From Desulfosporosinus orientis DSM 765 (GTDB lineage Bacteria; Bacillota; Desulfitobacteriia; Desulfitobacteriales; Desulfitobacteriaceae), in NCBI RefSeq assembly GCF_000235605.1, contig NC_016584.1:3274001-3338000 (forward strand): 64,000 nucleotides of DNA, in the 5' to 3' direction. Shown in pieces: positions 24,500-32,158 of the stretch. Made by a program: the position numbers and the translations under genes. The stretch's first letter is position 1, and the number at the start of each line of letters is the position of its first letter. The notes under the pieces were generated by a model. That model saw only the letters and a program-made list of their open reading frames with translations, did not search any database and was not told the origin of the DNA.

Positions 24500-26551
24500 A
24501 TGCGCCTAGGATGGCTATTAGTTTTCTTAGTTCTTGCAGCCTTTGCAGTTTTTTCCTTTAGTACTGCTCTCAAGAAAAAAATCGGTATCTTAACTTTAGG
24601 TGCCAAAGAAGAACGATTTGACGAACCTGGCAAACGGTTCAAGAATTTTGTTACTTTAGTATTGGGTCAAAGTAAATTAATTAACGAACCTTATGGTTTT
24701 ATCCACTTCATTATCTTCTGGGGCTTCATTTTTATTTGTTTAGGCGAATTGCCACTAATCTTTGAAGGACTCTTCCCCGACTATTCGTTCCCAATCTTAG
24801 GAACCAGCAGCATTTTCTATATGGTTAAAGATGTCCTCACCGCATTAGTTATTATCGGTCTTTGTATTGGTATCGTTCGCAGATGGGTTTTAAAACCAGC
24901 TCGTTTATCCCGAACACCGGAAGCAGCCATTATCGTAGCCCTAATCTTTGGAGTTATTGTCACAGAATGGATATCCAGCGGTGCAAAAGTAGCTTTAGAA
25001 TCCAACAGTGTATACTCCCTGGCCATTATGTATAATAGCTTTGCTTATCTGTTCAGAAATCTAAGCACAGATACTCTATCAGCTATCCAAAGCAGCTTTT
25101 GGTGGATTCATATGTTTATTGTCTTTGGTTTCTTAGTTTATATACCTAATTCCAAGCATATGCACCTTTTAGCAGTTCATCCAAATACCTATTTCTCATC
25201 CTTAAAACCTATCGGCGCTCAAATCGAAAAAATCGACCTGGAAGATGAAGACTTAACCGAGTTAGGGGTTGCCAGAATCGAAAGCTTTACTTGGAAGCAA
25301 TTATTAGATAGCTTTGCTTGCGGTGAATGCGGACGTTGTATGGCCAACTGTCCTGCCAATATATCTGGAAAGCCACTGAATCCCAAACATTTCATCAGCC
25401 ACCAGTTAAAAGATCATCTCTTAGAGAAGGGCGCTGTTTTAAAAGCTAAAGGTCTTACCTCCACAGGAGATGAAAACGCAGAAGCCTTAGCAGAAATTGC
25501 CGAGAACGACCCACAGGCAGCAGAAATTTTACAAAAATCCTTAATTGGTGATATCGTCACAGAAGAGGAAATTTGGTCTTGTACTACGTGCATGTCCTGT
25601 CAAGTACAATGTCCTGTTGCCAATGAACATGTGAATAAAATCGTTAATATGCGTCAATCACTGGTCATGATGGACAGTAACTTCCCTCAAGAGTTGCAAA
25701 CATCCTTCCGTAATGTTGAAAACAATGCTAACCCCTGGGGTATTGGTTACACTGAACGCGCCAACTGGGCTGCTGACTTAGATATCAAGTTGATGAGTGA
25801 AAGTGAAAATGTTGACTATCTCTTCTGGGTTGGCTGTGCCGGTTCTTTTGACAGCCGCGCTCAGAAAGTAACCGTTGCAGTCTCGAAAATTCTTAAAGCT
25901 GCCGGTGTTAACTTCGCGATTCTGGGAACTGAAGAAAAATGCTGCGGTGACTTCGTACGTCGCTCCGGGAATGAATACTTGTTCCAAACAGCAGCTATTG
26001 AAAACGTCGAAATCTTAAACAATTACAATGTTAAAAAGATAATTACCACTTGTCCTCACTGTCTCAATACCCTGAAAAACGAGTATCCGGAATTTGGTGG
26101 AAATTATGAAGTAATTCACCATACCAAATTCATTGAACAGTTAATTAAGGACGGCAAATTAGCGCTTAATAAGAACGCTGATATTGAACCCCAAAGAATT
26201 GTCTATCACGATTCCTGCTATCTCGGCCGTTACCAGCAAGAATTTGATGCCCCCCGTGCCCTTTTCAACATGGTCCCCGGTGTCCAATTAGTTGAAATGG
26301 ATCGCCATCACAACAAGAGCTTCTGCTGTGGAGCCGGCGGCGGACGCATGTGGATGGAAGAGCAAAATGATCAAAGGGTTAACAACCTTAGGGTTGAGCA
26401 GGCTCTCGATAAAAACGCTGAAGCAATCGGCGCGAATTGCCCCTTCTGTATTACCATGATGGAAGACGGCATTAAAGACAAGGTTGACACCGATAAGCAA
26501 ACCGTTCGAGTTTTTGACCCTGCAGAGCTTATTGCTAAAATGATCAGTTAG
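24500..26551 (+). CDS. Membrane-bound iron-sulfur oxidoreductase, ETF:menaquinone type (first copy)
   Basis: A 683-residue fusion. A NarI-like cytochrome b membrane domain (about 1-230) has several helices and candidate haem-ligand histidines (FWWIHMF, NSKHMHLL). Next comes a ferredoxin-like pair of [4Fe-4S] sites (C274-x2-C277-x2-C280-x3-C284 and C361-x2-C364-x2-C367-x3-C371). Two CCG domains follow, with KCCGDFVRRSGNEYLF near 481 and FCCGAGGGRMW near 608, as in HdrB/HdrD and GlpC. Proteins of this design pass electrons from electron-transfer flavoprotein to (methyl)menaquinone in anaerobes. Unlike the copy at 58172, it has no etf genes beside it. A small protein gene follows. Confidence 0.85.
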   Translation: MRLGWLLVFLVLAAFAVFSFSTALKKKIGILTLGAKEERFDEPGKRFKNFVTLVLGQSKLINEPYGFIHFIIFWGFIFICLGELPLIFEGLFPDYSFPILGTSSIFYMVKDVLTALVIIGLCIGIVRRWVLKPARLSRTPEAAIIVALIFGVIVTEWISSGAKVALESNSVYSLAIMYNSFAYLFRNLSTDTLSAIQSSFWWIHMFIVFGFLVYIPNSKHMHLLAVHPNTYFSSLKPIGAQIEKIDLEDEDLTELGVARIESFTWKQLLDSFACGECGRCMANCPANISGKPLNPKHFISHQLKDHLLEKGAVLKAKGLTSTGDENAEALAEIAENDPQAAEILQKSLIGDIVTEEEIWSCTTCMSCQVQCPVANEHVNKIVNMRQSLVMMDSNFPQELQTSFRNVENNANPWGIGYTERANWAADLDIKLMSESENVDYLFWVGCAGSFDSRAQKVTVAVSKILKAAGVNFAILGTEEKCCGDFVRRSGNEYLFQTAAIENVEILNNYNVKKIITTCPHCLNTLKNEYPEFGGNYEVIHHTKFIEQLIKDGKLALNKNADIEPQRIVYHDSCYLGRYQQEFDAPRALFNMVPGVQLVEMDRHHNKSFCCGAGGGRMWMEEQNDQRVNNLRVEQALDKNAEAIGANCPFCITMMEDGIKDKVDTDKQTVRVFDPAELIAKMIS

Positions 26552-26597
26552 TTTTTTAAACAGAATTCCTAGTTTCGTTTCCTAAGGAGGCAATTCT

Positions 26598-27008
26598 ATG
26601 ACAGAGTGTGAAGAATTAGTTAATCGATTTACTTTAGCAGGTCAAGATCGCGGTATTAGAGAGCTGTGCGCTGACGAGCTTAATGAGTACCATTCCATTT
26701 ACAATGACCTAATGTCCAAACACGTAGAATCCAATGGTGAAATTCTCAAAGACATGGAAATCCAGGCCATAAACAAAATTTATGCCTCAAATGATCTCAA
26801 TATCACGCCCATGGGTTTGGTTAATGTCAGTTTGGAGTACTTGGCTAGAATCCTGACCTTTGCTAAAGCTCAAGGTATTGAGTGGCATGTTTGTTGTGAT
26901 AAGTGTACGGATACTCACTTTAAAAACTTATCCCACTTTACCGTCAAAGTAAATTGTCACAAGGACGAATTTGTGACAATGGCTGAAGCTGCTGGATTTC
27001 GCTATTAA
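26598..27008 (+). CDS. Hypothetical protein downstream of the iron-sulfur oxidoreductase
   Basis: A 136-residue acidic protein with a strong CTAAGGAGG site, starting 46 bases after the oxidoreductase stop, so co-transcribed. The middle is helical (IQAINKIYASNDLNITPMGL). The C-terminal third contains W-H-V-C-C-D-K-C and a later V-N-C-H-K, a cysteine/histidine grouping that could hold a metal or form disulfides. I do not recognise the family. Its position suggests an accessory role for the oxidoreductase, which is unproven. Confidence 0.65.
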   Translation: MTECEELVNRFTLAGQDRGIRELCADELNEYHSIYNDLMSKHVESNGEILKDMEIQAINKIYASNDLNITPMGLVNVSLEYLARILTFAKAQGIEWHVCCDKCTDTHFKNLSHFTVKVNCHKDEFVTMAEAAGFRY

Positions 27009-27068
27009 TACTAATTTTGCTGCTGATTTTAAATCAGCTGTTATGAGAGCTTAAGATTCGCTGAAAAA

Positions 27069-27097
27069 GGTGTCCCGTATGGGATGCCTTTTTTTAT
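27069..27097 (+). terminator. Terminator after the hypothetical gene
   Basis: GGTGTCCC (27069-27076) / GGGATGCC (27081-27088, two wobble pairs), then seven T. Confidence 0.78.
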
Positions 27098-27103
27098 ACT
27101 ACT

Positions 27104-27180
27104 CAGAAAGTATAACTTTTCGTTGCCTACTGCTAAGATGGCTAATACGTGCCAAGACAGTGTCCTCGTCGTGTCTGAAG
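27104..27180. repeat. Dispersed repeat, copy A
   Basis: About 75 bases beginning CAGAAAGTATAACTTTTCG and containing CCAAGACAGTGTCCTCG. It matches copies at 54157-54236 and, inverted, 32047-32090. It lies between a terminator and the convergent FMN-reductase gene. Confidence 0.65.
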
Positions 27181-27185
27181 GATAA

Positions 27186-27761
27186 CTAAAACCCTTCTGC
27201 TTTAGCTGACATGATGGCATTAGTTTTATCCACTAACTCCCCCATTAAATTGGAGAGGGACTTTTTCGCAAGTTCATCAATCAGCTTGCTATCCGGACTG
27301 AATTTCTTGCTGGCATTGGTGATTAAAACCTGTCGTTTATTCACCGTTTTCATCTCCAGCTTGGCACAGACCCGACGCAGGTGATGCTGAACATATCCCC
27401 CGCTGAGCATTCCTAAGGATGCTGTAACCATAGCCAGGGGTTTGCCTTTTAAGGGCAGATCATTTCCCCGAGAAGCCCAGTCCAAGGCATTTTTGATGAC
27501 GGGAGGTATGGAATAATTGTATTCAGGTGTGGCGATGAGGATGGCATCTGCTTTTGCAAGTTTCTCTTTAAAATCAATAACAACTTGAGGTACTCCTTTA
27601 GCTTCATCGTCTTCATTGAATATTGGGATTCCCGATAGATCTACTATTTCCAAAGTTGCGCTTTCAGGAAGTAATGATGCTGCAGCATGCAATGTAGCTG
27701 TGTTGTAAGAGTTTTGTCGGAGACTACCAGATATCCCAATGATCTTAATGTTTTTAGTCAT
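27186..27761 (-). CDS. NADPH-dependent FMN reductase
   Basis: A 191-residue flavodoxin-fold oxidoreductase of the NADPH-dependent FMN reductase / azoreductase family (COG0431). The FMN phosphate loop GISGSLRQNSYN and the TPEYNYSIPPVIKNALDW motif that holds the flavin ring are clear. Likely a cytoplasmic quinone, chromate or FMN reductase; the substrate cannot be assigned. ATG 27761 (MTKNIKI) is chosen, with GGGGGTG upstream; the longer frame to 27857 adds a region without homology. Monocistronic. Confidence 0.9.
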   Translation of the reverse strand: MTKNIKIIGISGSLRQNSYNTATLHAAASLLPESATLEIVDLSGIPIFNEDDEAKGVPQVVIDFKEKLAKADAILIATPEYNYSIPPVIKNALDWASRGNDLPLKGKPLAMVTASLGMLSGGYVQHHLRRVCAKLEMKTVNKRQVLITNASKKFSPDSKLIDELAKKSLSNLMGELVDKTNAIMSAKAEGF

Positions 27762-28111
27762 TGTTAGCACCCCCAAAAAATCTTCAGCTTGTTTTGTTAC
27801 TAAGAGAACATTAAATGCAAAAAATAGACTCCTTTTTTTATATTTAATATATTCCAAATATTCTACGCATCATGATTATTTCCTGCAATTAAATTATAAA
27901 TATTTTGATAATATAAAATAGTATAAAATAATACCAAAAATTAAGGATCAAACCGCATAAACGATCTGATCCTTTTGTGCACAATCGAAAGGAATGCATA
28001 AATGTATAATTATACTATAGGCATTAGTATTATCCTGATTGAAATGAAGAAAAGCTTATTAATTTATGTTCAAAAATTGAAAAAACAGATTACTATAGTT
28101 TTATAAATAGT

Positions 28112-28351
28112 CTATTGTTTCTTTATCTTAAACTTTTTATCTATAAATTGATTAGTTCTTGAACTGGTCTTATTTTCTGTATTTATGAGAATATCATCGA
28201 TCTCTATTTCAGCGTAATCTCCGTCAAGAGTATCTATGCATTGACAGCAGTTATCACATTGTTTTGTCGGGTCCAGATCGCAGCGATCACATTCTCCGCA
28301 GCGGGTACAAGGACGATCTTGCAAAACACATGGTTCACCCAAGTTATTCAA
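28112..28351 (-). CDS. Small cysteine-rich protein, possible metal or Fe-S binder
   Basis: A 79-residue protein starting at TTG behind GGGGGG. The first 39 residues hold nine cysteines (8, 15, 18, 21, 24, 32, 35, 36, 38) arranged as CxxCxxCxxC and CxxCCxC; the rest is acidic and then basic with no cysteine. The spacing resembles ferredoxin-like or zinc-ribbon knuckles but fits no family I know exactly. It ends about 330 bases after the FMN-reductase start and starts 40 bases after the stop of the carboxypeptidase gene, so it may be the last gene of that transcript. Confidence 0.68.
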   Translation of the reverse strand: MNNLGEPCVLQDRPCTRCGECDRCDLDPTKQCDNCCQCIDTLDGDYAEIEIDDILINTENKTSSRTNQFIDKKFKIKKQ

Positions 28352-28391
28352 AACTTAACCCCCCAGTTAAAGATGATTGGTCAGAGACCCC

Positions 28392-29465
28392 TTAAAATAT
28401 TCCCGGACTAGAAAGAAGTGATTGAGGATCTGCTGCTAAACCTTTTAAGGCTGCACTCCCCCTCTCTTCCTCCCAGGCTTTATCAAGCAGTTGGATTGTG
28501 TCCCTGAAACGCTGTTGACTTCCCAGCAGCACCAATAAATAATCCCCGTCTGCTCTAGAGACATAGGATACCAGGCACTGTCCTGCGGCTGTCGTTGTTC
28601 CGGTTTTTAACCCTTGGCTGCCAGGATAGATGCCGAGGAGGTGATTAGTCGTTTCAACGTCTGCTTCATGTAACCCTCCCTGTCCATCTTTCCATTGCAG
28701 ATGGGCCTTCGTTTGTTTGACGTACTTCATCAAGTCTTCATTCTTAAGAAATTCGCCGGCAATTTTACTCAGATCCCGTGCGCTGGTATATTGGTTTGGG
28801 TCAGGCAGCCCATGGGGATTGGTAAAATGGCTGTTTTGGCAGCCCAGAGATACTGCATATTTATTCATTTCCTCAGCAAAGGCTTCAATTGACCCACTTG
28901 TTTTAACAGCTAAAGCTGCCGCTGCATCATTGGCACTGTGAACATACAAAGCAGTTAATAGGTCATGGACAGAAATTTCATCACCCGGCTTAAGCCCCAA
29001 CTGAGAGCCTTCAAGGATCACTTCATTGCCAACTTTGACAACATCCGTCTCCTTCAAGGTTTTCATGGCAACGAGACCGGTCAGAAGTTTTTGGGTACTG
29101 GCAGGAGCACGCTGCAGGTCAGGATTATGAGAATATATGAGATGCTGAGTACTAGGGTCTATGAGAACATAACTTTCATCTTCTGTGGATAGGGTATCAA
29201 ACCATTGATCAGGATCCGTGGAATTACCCTCCTGAGGACTATTTGGAAGGCTATTTTGAGAATTCTTTTGAGAATCTACGGTTTGTATACCTGAAGATTT
29301 ATTAGCCAAAAAGGCCAGGATATCCCCCGCAGGTTTTCCTGAACTTATGTATGAATAACCAGCATAGCCAATCACAACTATGGTCAGTAATAAAACTATA
29401 AATTTAGTTTTTCTGAATTTTGCTCTGGACCTGGGTTTGCTAAAACTATAACGATCCTGTCTCAA
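28392..29465 (-). CDS. D-alanyl-D-alanine carboxypeptidase (serine type), membrane-anchored
   Basis: A 357-residue low-molecular-weight penicillin-binding protein that trims the terminal D-Ala from peptidoglycan stem peptides. It has an N-terminal membrane anchor (about 22-42), then the catalytic SxxK (A-S-T-Q-K, near 122), SxN (HSANDAAAAL) and KTG (LKTGTTTAAGQC) motifs. The start is TTG 29465 with AGAGGGG upstream. It lies 78 bases after the M23 peptidase gene and probably shares its transcript, so both may respond to the SOS box next to lexA. A second carboxypeptidase is at 50894. Confidence 0.9.
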   Translation of the reverse strand: MRQDRYSFSKPRSRAKFRKTKFIVLLLTIVVIGYAGYSYISSGKPAGDILAFLANKSSGIQTVDSQKNSQNSLPNSPQEGNSTDPDQWFDTLSTEDESYVLIDPSTQHLIYSHNPDLQRAPASTQKLLTGLVAMKTLKETDVVKVGNEVILEGSQLGLKPGDEISVHDLLTALYVHSANDAAAALAVKTSGSIEAFAEEMNKYAVSLGCQNSHFTNPHGLPDPNQYTSARDLSKIAGEFLKNEDLMKYVKQTKAHLQWKDGQGGLHEADVETTNHLLGIYPGSQGLKTGTTTAAGQCLVSYVSRADGDYLLVLLGSQQRFRDTIQLLDKAWEEERGSAALKGLAADPQSLLSSPGIF

Positions 29466-29543
29466 ACCTAACCCCTCTTTAATTAAAATTGAAACAACGC
29501 CATTATAACTAATTTTAGGATTAGAGGCAAGTTCGTTTTCAAG

Positions 29544-30338
29544 TTACGATGCCTGTTCATCCTCCCAAAGCTGCCAGACAGCCAGGAATGGGTAAGGATT
29601 AATCCATTGCCCGTTGGGAAGCTCAATTCCAAAATGAAGATGGTCAGGGGTTGTTAAAGCATCCCCCGTATGCCCCATTCCTCCTATAACCTCCCCTGCT
29701 TCGATTCGATTGCCCTGCACTAAATGGGGGGAAATGTATTGCAGGTGCGCATAATAATAGTAGTTTCCATCATCACCCCGCACACCAACCCGTTCGCCGC
29801 CTAAGCGGTTCCACCCTAATTGCTCAATAATACCGCCGCAGCTGCTGATAATCGGTGTACCTTCTTTCCCGAAAATATCCGTACCTTCATGCCTGCGCTT
29901 CCCTCCTTCCCGGTCAGCGCCATAGCTATCCTCATACCATATCTCGCCATGCACAGGAAATAGATACCTGTTAGGGTAGTAATAAGGATTTTCCCGGAGG
30001 ATTTGCCGATGCCTGTGCACTGCTTTAAACCTGTCTTTGGAAATATTGCCGCATGTTAAGCTGGAGAAAGGAACGTTGGTTCGCAGCTGGTCAATCAGAA
30101 CTTGAGCCTCTTTTTCCGGTACCGTTGAGCGAATAGCTAACAAATCTTCATAAGAAACGGAGGTCAGTGTGTCTTTATCTTTCACACATTGCCGCACAAG
30201 TTCCGGGGAAATGGAATTGAGATAGGGGTAGATATCCGGTGAAATTTTCGGGGATAGATGTATTACTTTCCATAGGATCATTGCTAATATGATAAGAAAG
30301 CTATAGTGAATAAGCTCACGTTTCGATATCTTCCTCAT
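29544..30338 (-). CDS. M23-family peptidoglycan endopeptidase, membrane-anchored
   Basis: A 264-residue LytM/M23 metallopeptidase. One N-terminal transmembrane helix (about 12-25), a helical middle and a C-terminal M23 domain. The zinc motif is complete: H-x3-D in RRHEGTDIFG and H-x-H in DHLHFGIELP, plus the usual GHTG. Such enzymes cleave cross-bridges or act as activators of other amidases at the cell surface. ATG 30338 follows GGGAGGAG. It is divergent from lexA, and its start is 37 bases from the SOS box, a place held by the division inhibitor yneA in Bacillus. SOS control is therefore likely (inference). Confidence 0.9.
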   Translation of the reverse strand: MRKISKRELIHYSFLIILAMILWKVIHLSPKISPDIYPYLNSISPELVRQCVKDKDTLTSVSYEDLLAIRSTVPEKEAQVLIDQLRTNVPFSSLTCGNISKDRFKAVHRHRQILRENPYYYPNRYLFPVHGEIWYEDSYGADREGGKRRHEGTDIFGKEGTPIISSCGGIIEQLGWNRLGGERVGVRGDDGNYYYYAHLQYISPHLVQGNRIEAGEVIGGMGHTGDALTTPDHLHFGIELPNGQWINPYPFLAVWQLWEDEQAS

Positions 30339-30374
30339 CCTTTCTCCTCCCTTTCAATAAATTTACATAATTTA

Positions 30375-30388
30375 CGAACATTTGTTTG
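30375..30388. promoter_or_regulatory. LexA-binding site (Gram-positive SOS box)
   Basis: CGAACATTTGTTTG fits the CGAAC-N4-GTTYG consensus with an intact GAAC/GTTT core. It lies between the divergent M23 peptidase and lexA starts, so it should give lexA autoregulation and could also control the peptidase. Confidence 0.82.
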
Positions 30389-30439
30389 CGTAATCGTAGA
30401 ATGAATGGTACAATATTCCTGAAGATGGGGGTGTTATCT

Positions 30440-31054
30440 ATGTATCCTGATTTGTCCCAACGACAAACTAAAATCTTAGAATTCATCAAACAAGAAATTC
30501 GTAAAAAAGGATATCCACCGGCAGTAAGAGAAATCGGCGAAGCTGTTGGCTTACTTTCCAGCTCAACAGTCCACGGCCACCTGCAAACACTTGAAGATAA
30601 AGGGTACATCCGCCGTGACCCAACCAAACCCCGGGCTATTGAGATTTTAGACAGTTCCAGTGAAACCATGGAAACGAAAAACGTCGTTCAAGTTCCTATT
30701 GTTGGGCATGTTACAGCGGGCCAGCCTATTACAGCCGTGGAAAACATCGAAGGCACCTTTCCCCTGTCAACGGATTTTGTCCGCCAGGACAACGTCTTTA
30801 TGCTGAAAGTTCAGGGGGAAAGCATGATTGGCGCTGGAATCTTAGATGGAGATTACATTATCGTCCGCCAGCAGAATCAGGCGCGAAACGGAGAAATTGT
30901 TGTCGCCTTAATCGGTGATGAAGCAACGGTTAAACGTTTTTACAAAGAAAGAACTCTTATCCGGCTCCAGCCTGAGAATCCCAGTATGGATCCCATCTAC
31001 TCTCAAGATGTCTCCATTCTCGGCAAAGTAGTCGGTGTCTTTCGAACCCTGTAA
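30440..31054 (+). CDS. lexA: LexA, SOS-response repressor
   Basis: A 204-residue repressor-protease. The N-terminal winged helix-turn-helix (about 1-65) contains [20 protein letters not shown]. The Ala-Gly self-cleavage site lies in GHVTAGQPI; the catalytic Ser is in GESMIGAG and the catalytic Lys in ATVKRFYKE. After DNA damage, RecA-ssDNA triggers its cleavage and releases SOS genes. ATG 30440 with GGGGGTG upstream is chosen; the longer frame from 30386 would begin inside the operator. Transcribed alone; a terminator follows about 90 bases after the stop. Confidence 0.97.
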   Translation: MYPDLSQRQTKILEFIKQEIRKKGYPPAVREIGEAVGLLSSSTVHGHLQTLEDKGYIRRDPTKPRAIEILDSSSETMETKNVVQVPIVGHVTAGQPITAVENIEGTFPLSTDFVRQDNVFMLKVQGESMIGAGILDGDYIIVRQQNQARNGEIVVALIGDEATVKRFYKERTLIRLQPENPSMDPIYSQDVSILGKVVGVFRTL

Positions 31055-31140
31055 CACATGTAAAATAGCCTATATATAAAGATATGCGCCTGGTTAACAA
31101 TTATGGTTTAAGAAACGTATATTCAGCTAATTGTGCAAAA

Positions 31141-31175
31141 GAGGAAGACCTTTAATTCAGGTCTTCCTCTTCGTC
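31141..31175. terminator. Bidirectional terminator between lexA and the small minus-strand genes
   Basis: A perfect 10-bp stem GAGGAAGACC (31141-31150) / GGTCTTCCTC (31160-31169), with AAAA before it and TTCGT after. It overlaps the 3' end of the 42-codon minus-strand ORF. Confidence 0.75.
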
Positions 31176-31280
31176 TCTCAAACCAGGTAATTTACCCATA
31201 TCAGCCAGTGCACTGATATATCCTCTGAACACCAGGCTCCGGTTTAAAATATCATCTTCACTGACACCCTTAAAATTCAT
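31152..31280 (-). CDS. 42-residue protein, translationally coupled
   Basis: ATG 31280 lies inside the last codons of the upstream gene (11-base overlap, AATGAATTTTAA). The peptide begins MNFKGVSEDDILNRSLVFRG and ends in an acidic RDEEEDLN tail. The balanced composition and coupled start favour a real gene; no family is recognised. Its 3' end forms part of the terminator hairpin at 31141-31169, an economical arrangement. Confidence 0.5.
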   Translation of the reverse strand: MNFKGVSEDDILNRSLVFRGYISALADMGKLPGLRDEEEDLN

Positions 31281-31587
31281 TACGTTTCGTGCGGGGTAAA
31301 TAATAGCCTTTAATATTAAGCCCGAACTGTTCAGGCGAAGAATTCATAGCTTCCTGGCGCTTATCATTAGGTGCAAGGGGCAAAGCATCACACCGGTCTA
31401 AAAAGAACGCCTCTGTTTCCTTTAGGGTATGATGACAGGCCATCACTAGTTTAGTACAGTCCTCCACCCATTGTTGAAACTTTTCTTGGCGCTGTTCATT
31501 TGAGAATTCCACCATCTTGCCAATAACAGTTGAAGAATTATCGTTTTTAATAGAGACACTGCCATCTTTATTTCTCTTTACAACCAT
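31270..31587 (-). CDS. Hypothetical protein
   Basis: A 105-residue protein beginning MVVKRNKDGSVSIKNDNSST. It is hydrophilic and mostly helical in the middle (EQRQEKFQQWVEDCTKLVMA, then CHHTLKETEAFFLDRCD) with three cysteines and no membrane segment. ATG 31587 has GGAAGG just upstream and is better than 31602. It ends overlapping the 42-codon ORF. No domain recognised. Confidence 0.6.
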   Translation of the reverse strand: MVVKRNKDGSVSIKNDNSSTVIGKMVEFSNEQRQEKFQQWVEDCTKLVMACHHTLKETEAFFLDRCDALPLAPNDKRQEAMNSSPEQFGLNIKGYYLPRTKRNEF

Positions 31588-31683
31588 TATATTTCCTTCC
31601 ATTCTTACAAAGACTCATTTTTAGTCTTGTTATGTCTTTATACATATTAACTGAATAAATGATAGTACTCCTTAGTATCTAAG

Positions 31684-31728
31684 AAAAAGAGGCTATTGTG
31701 AAGTAATCACATTTTAGCCTCTTTTTAA
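31684..31728. terminator. Strong bidirectional terminator
   Basis: A perfect 11-bp stem AAAAAGAGGCT (31684-31694) / AGCCTCTTTTT (31716-31726). On the minus strand it would end read-through from ddl before the gene starting at 31587. Confidence 0.75.
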
Positions 31729-31739
31729 GTGAATAATAA

Positions 31740-32158
31740 ATATGCAATTTAGAATTTAAAAGGACCAGACCATAAACCCGAAAAGCATTCTAAAAAAACC
31801 TTTAGACCCATAAGCCAGGGCAGCTTCGCCCACAGGAGTGAACCCATCGCATGGAGAGGCGGCAAAGACCACAAGCCGGCGCGGGGCAGCGTAGCCAGTG
31901 GTTCACATCAGGTACTACCCAAAGGTTTGGCACGAAAGTGTCCGGTGGACACTTTCGCTCGAAGCGGCTATCTCTAAAGGATACTTATCCGCTGCAGAGA
32001 AGCTCCCGCACCGACGAGTGGGCGAGCCTCGGAATGCTGCGGTACACGAAGACACTGTCTTCGCACGGATTAACTTTCTTGCACGGATGTGGGAGAAGCT
32101 GCCTGACCCTATAGACTTTTTTCCACTGATGGCACCATGGTCGCGGTATAAATGATTA
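31740..32158. other. Intergenic stretch with a dispersed repeat (copy B)
   Basis: About 420 bases of GC-richer DNA with several overlapping open frames, none with an RBS or a convincing protein. Within it, 32047-32090 (ACGAAGACACTGTCTTCG and onwards) is an inverted copy of the repeats at 27104 and 54157. It includes the perfect palindrome CGAAGAC-ACT-GTCTTCG. The rest may be a decayed insertion. Confidence 0.5.

Noticed and set aside
24500-26551. Heterodisulfide reductase subunit D of methanogens
   Set aside because: The CCG domains are shared, but the fused NarI-like membrane part and the paralogue beside etfBA fit the ETF:quinone oxidoreductase group better.
30386-30439. Longer lexA start
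   Set aside because: It would start inside the SOS box and lacks an RBS; ATG 30440 has both RBS and family alignment.
31851-32155. Plus-strand frames of 85-87 residues
   Set aside because: They overlap the repeat-containing gap, disagree in frame, have no RBS and look unlike protein.
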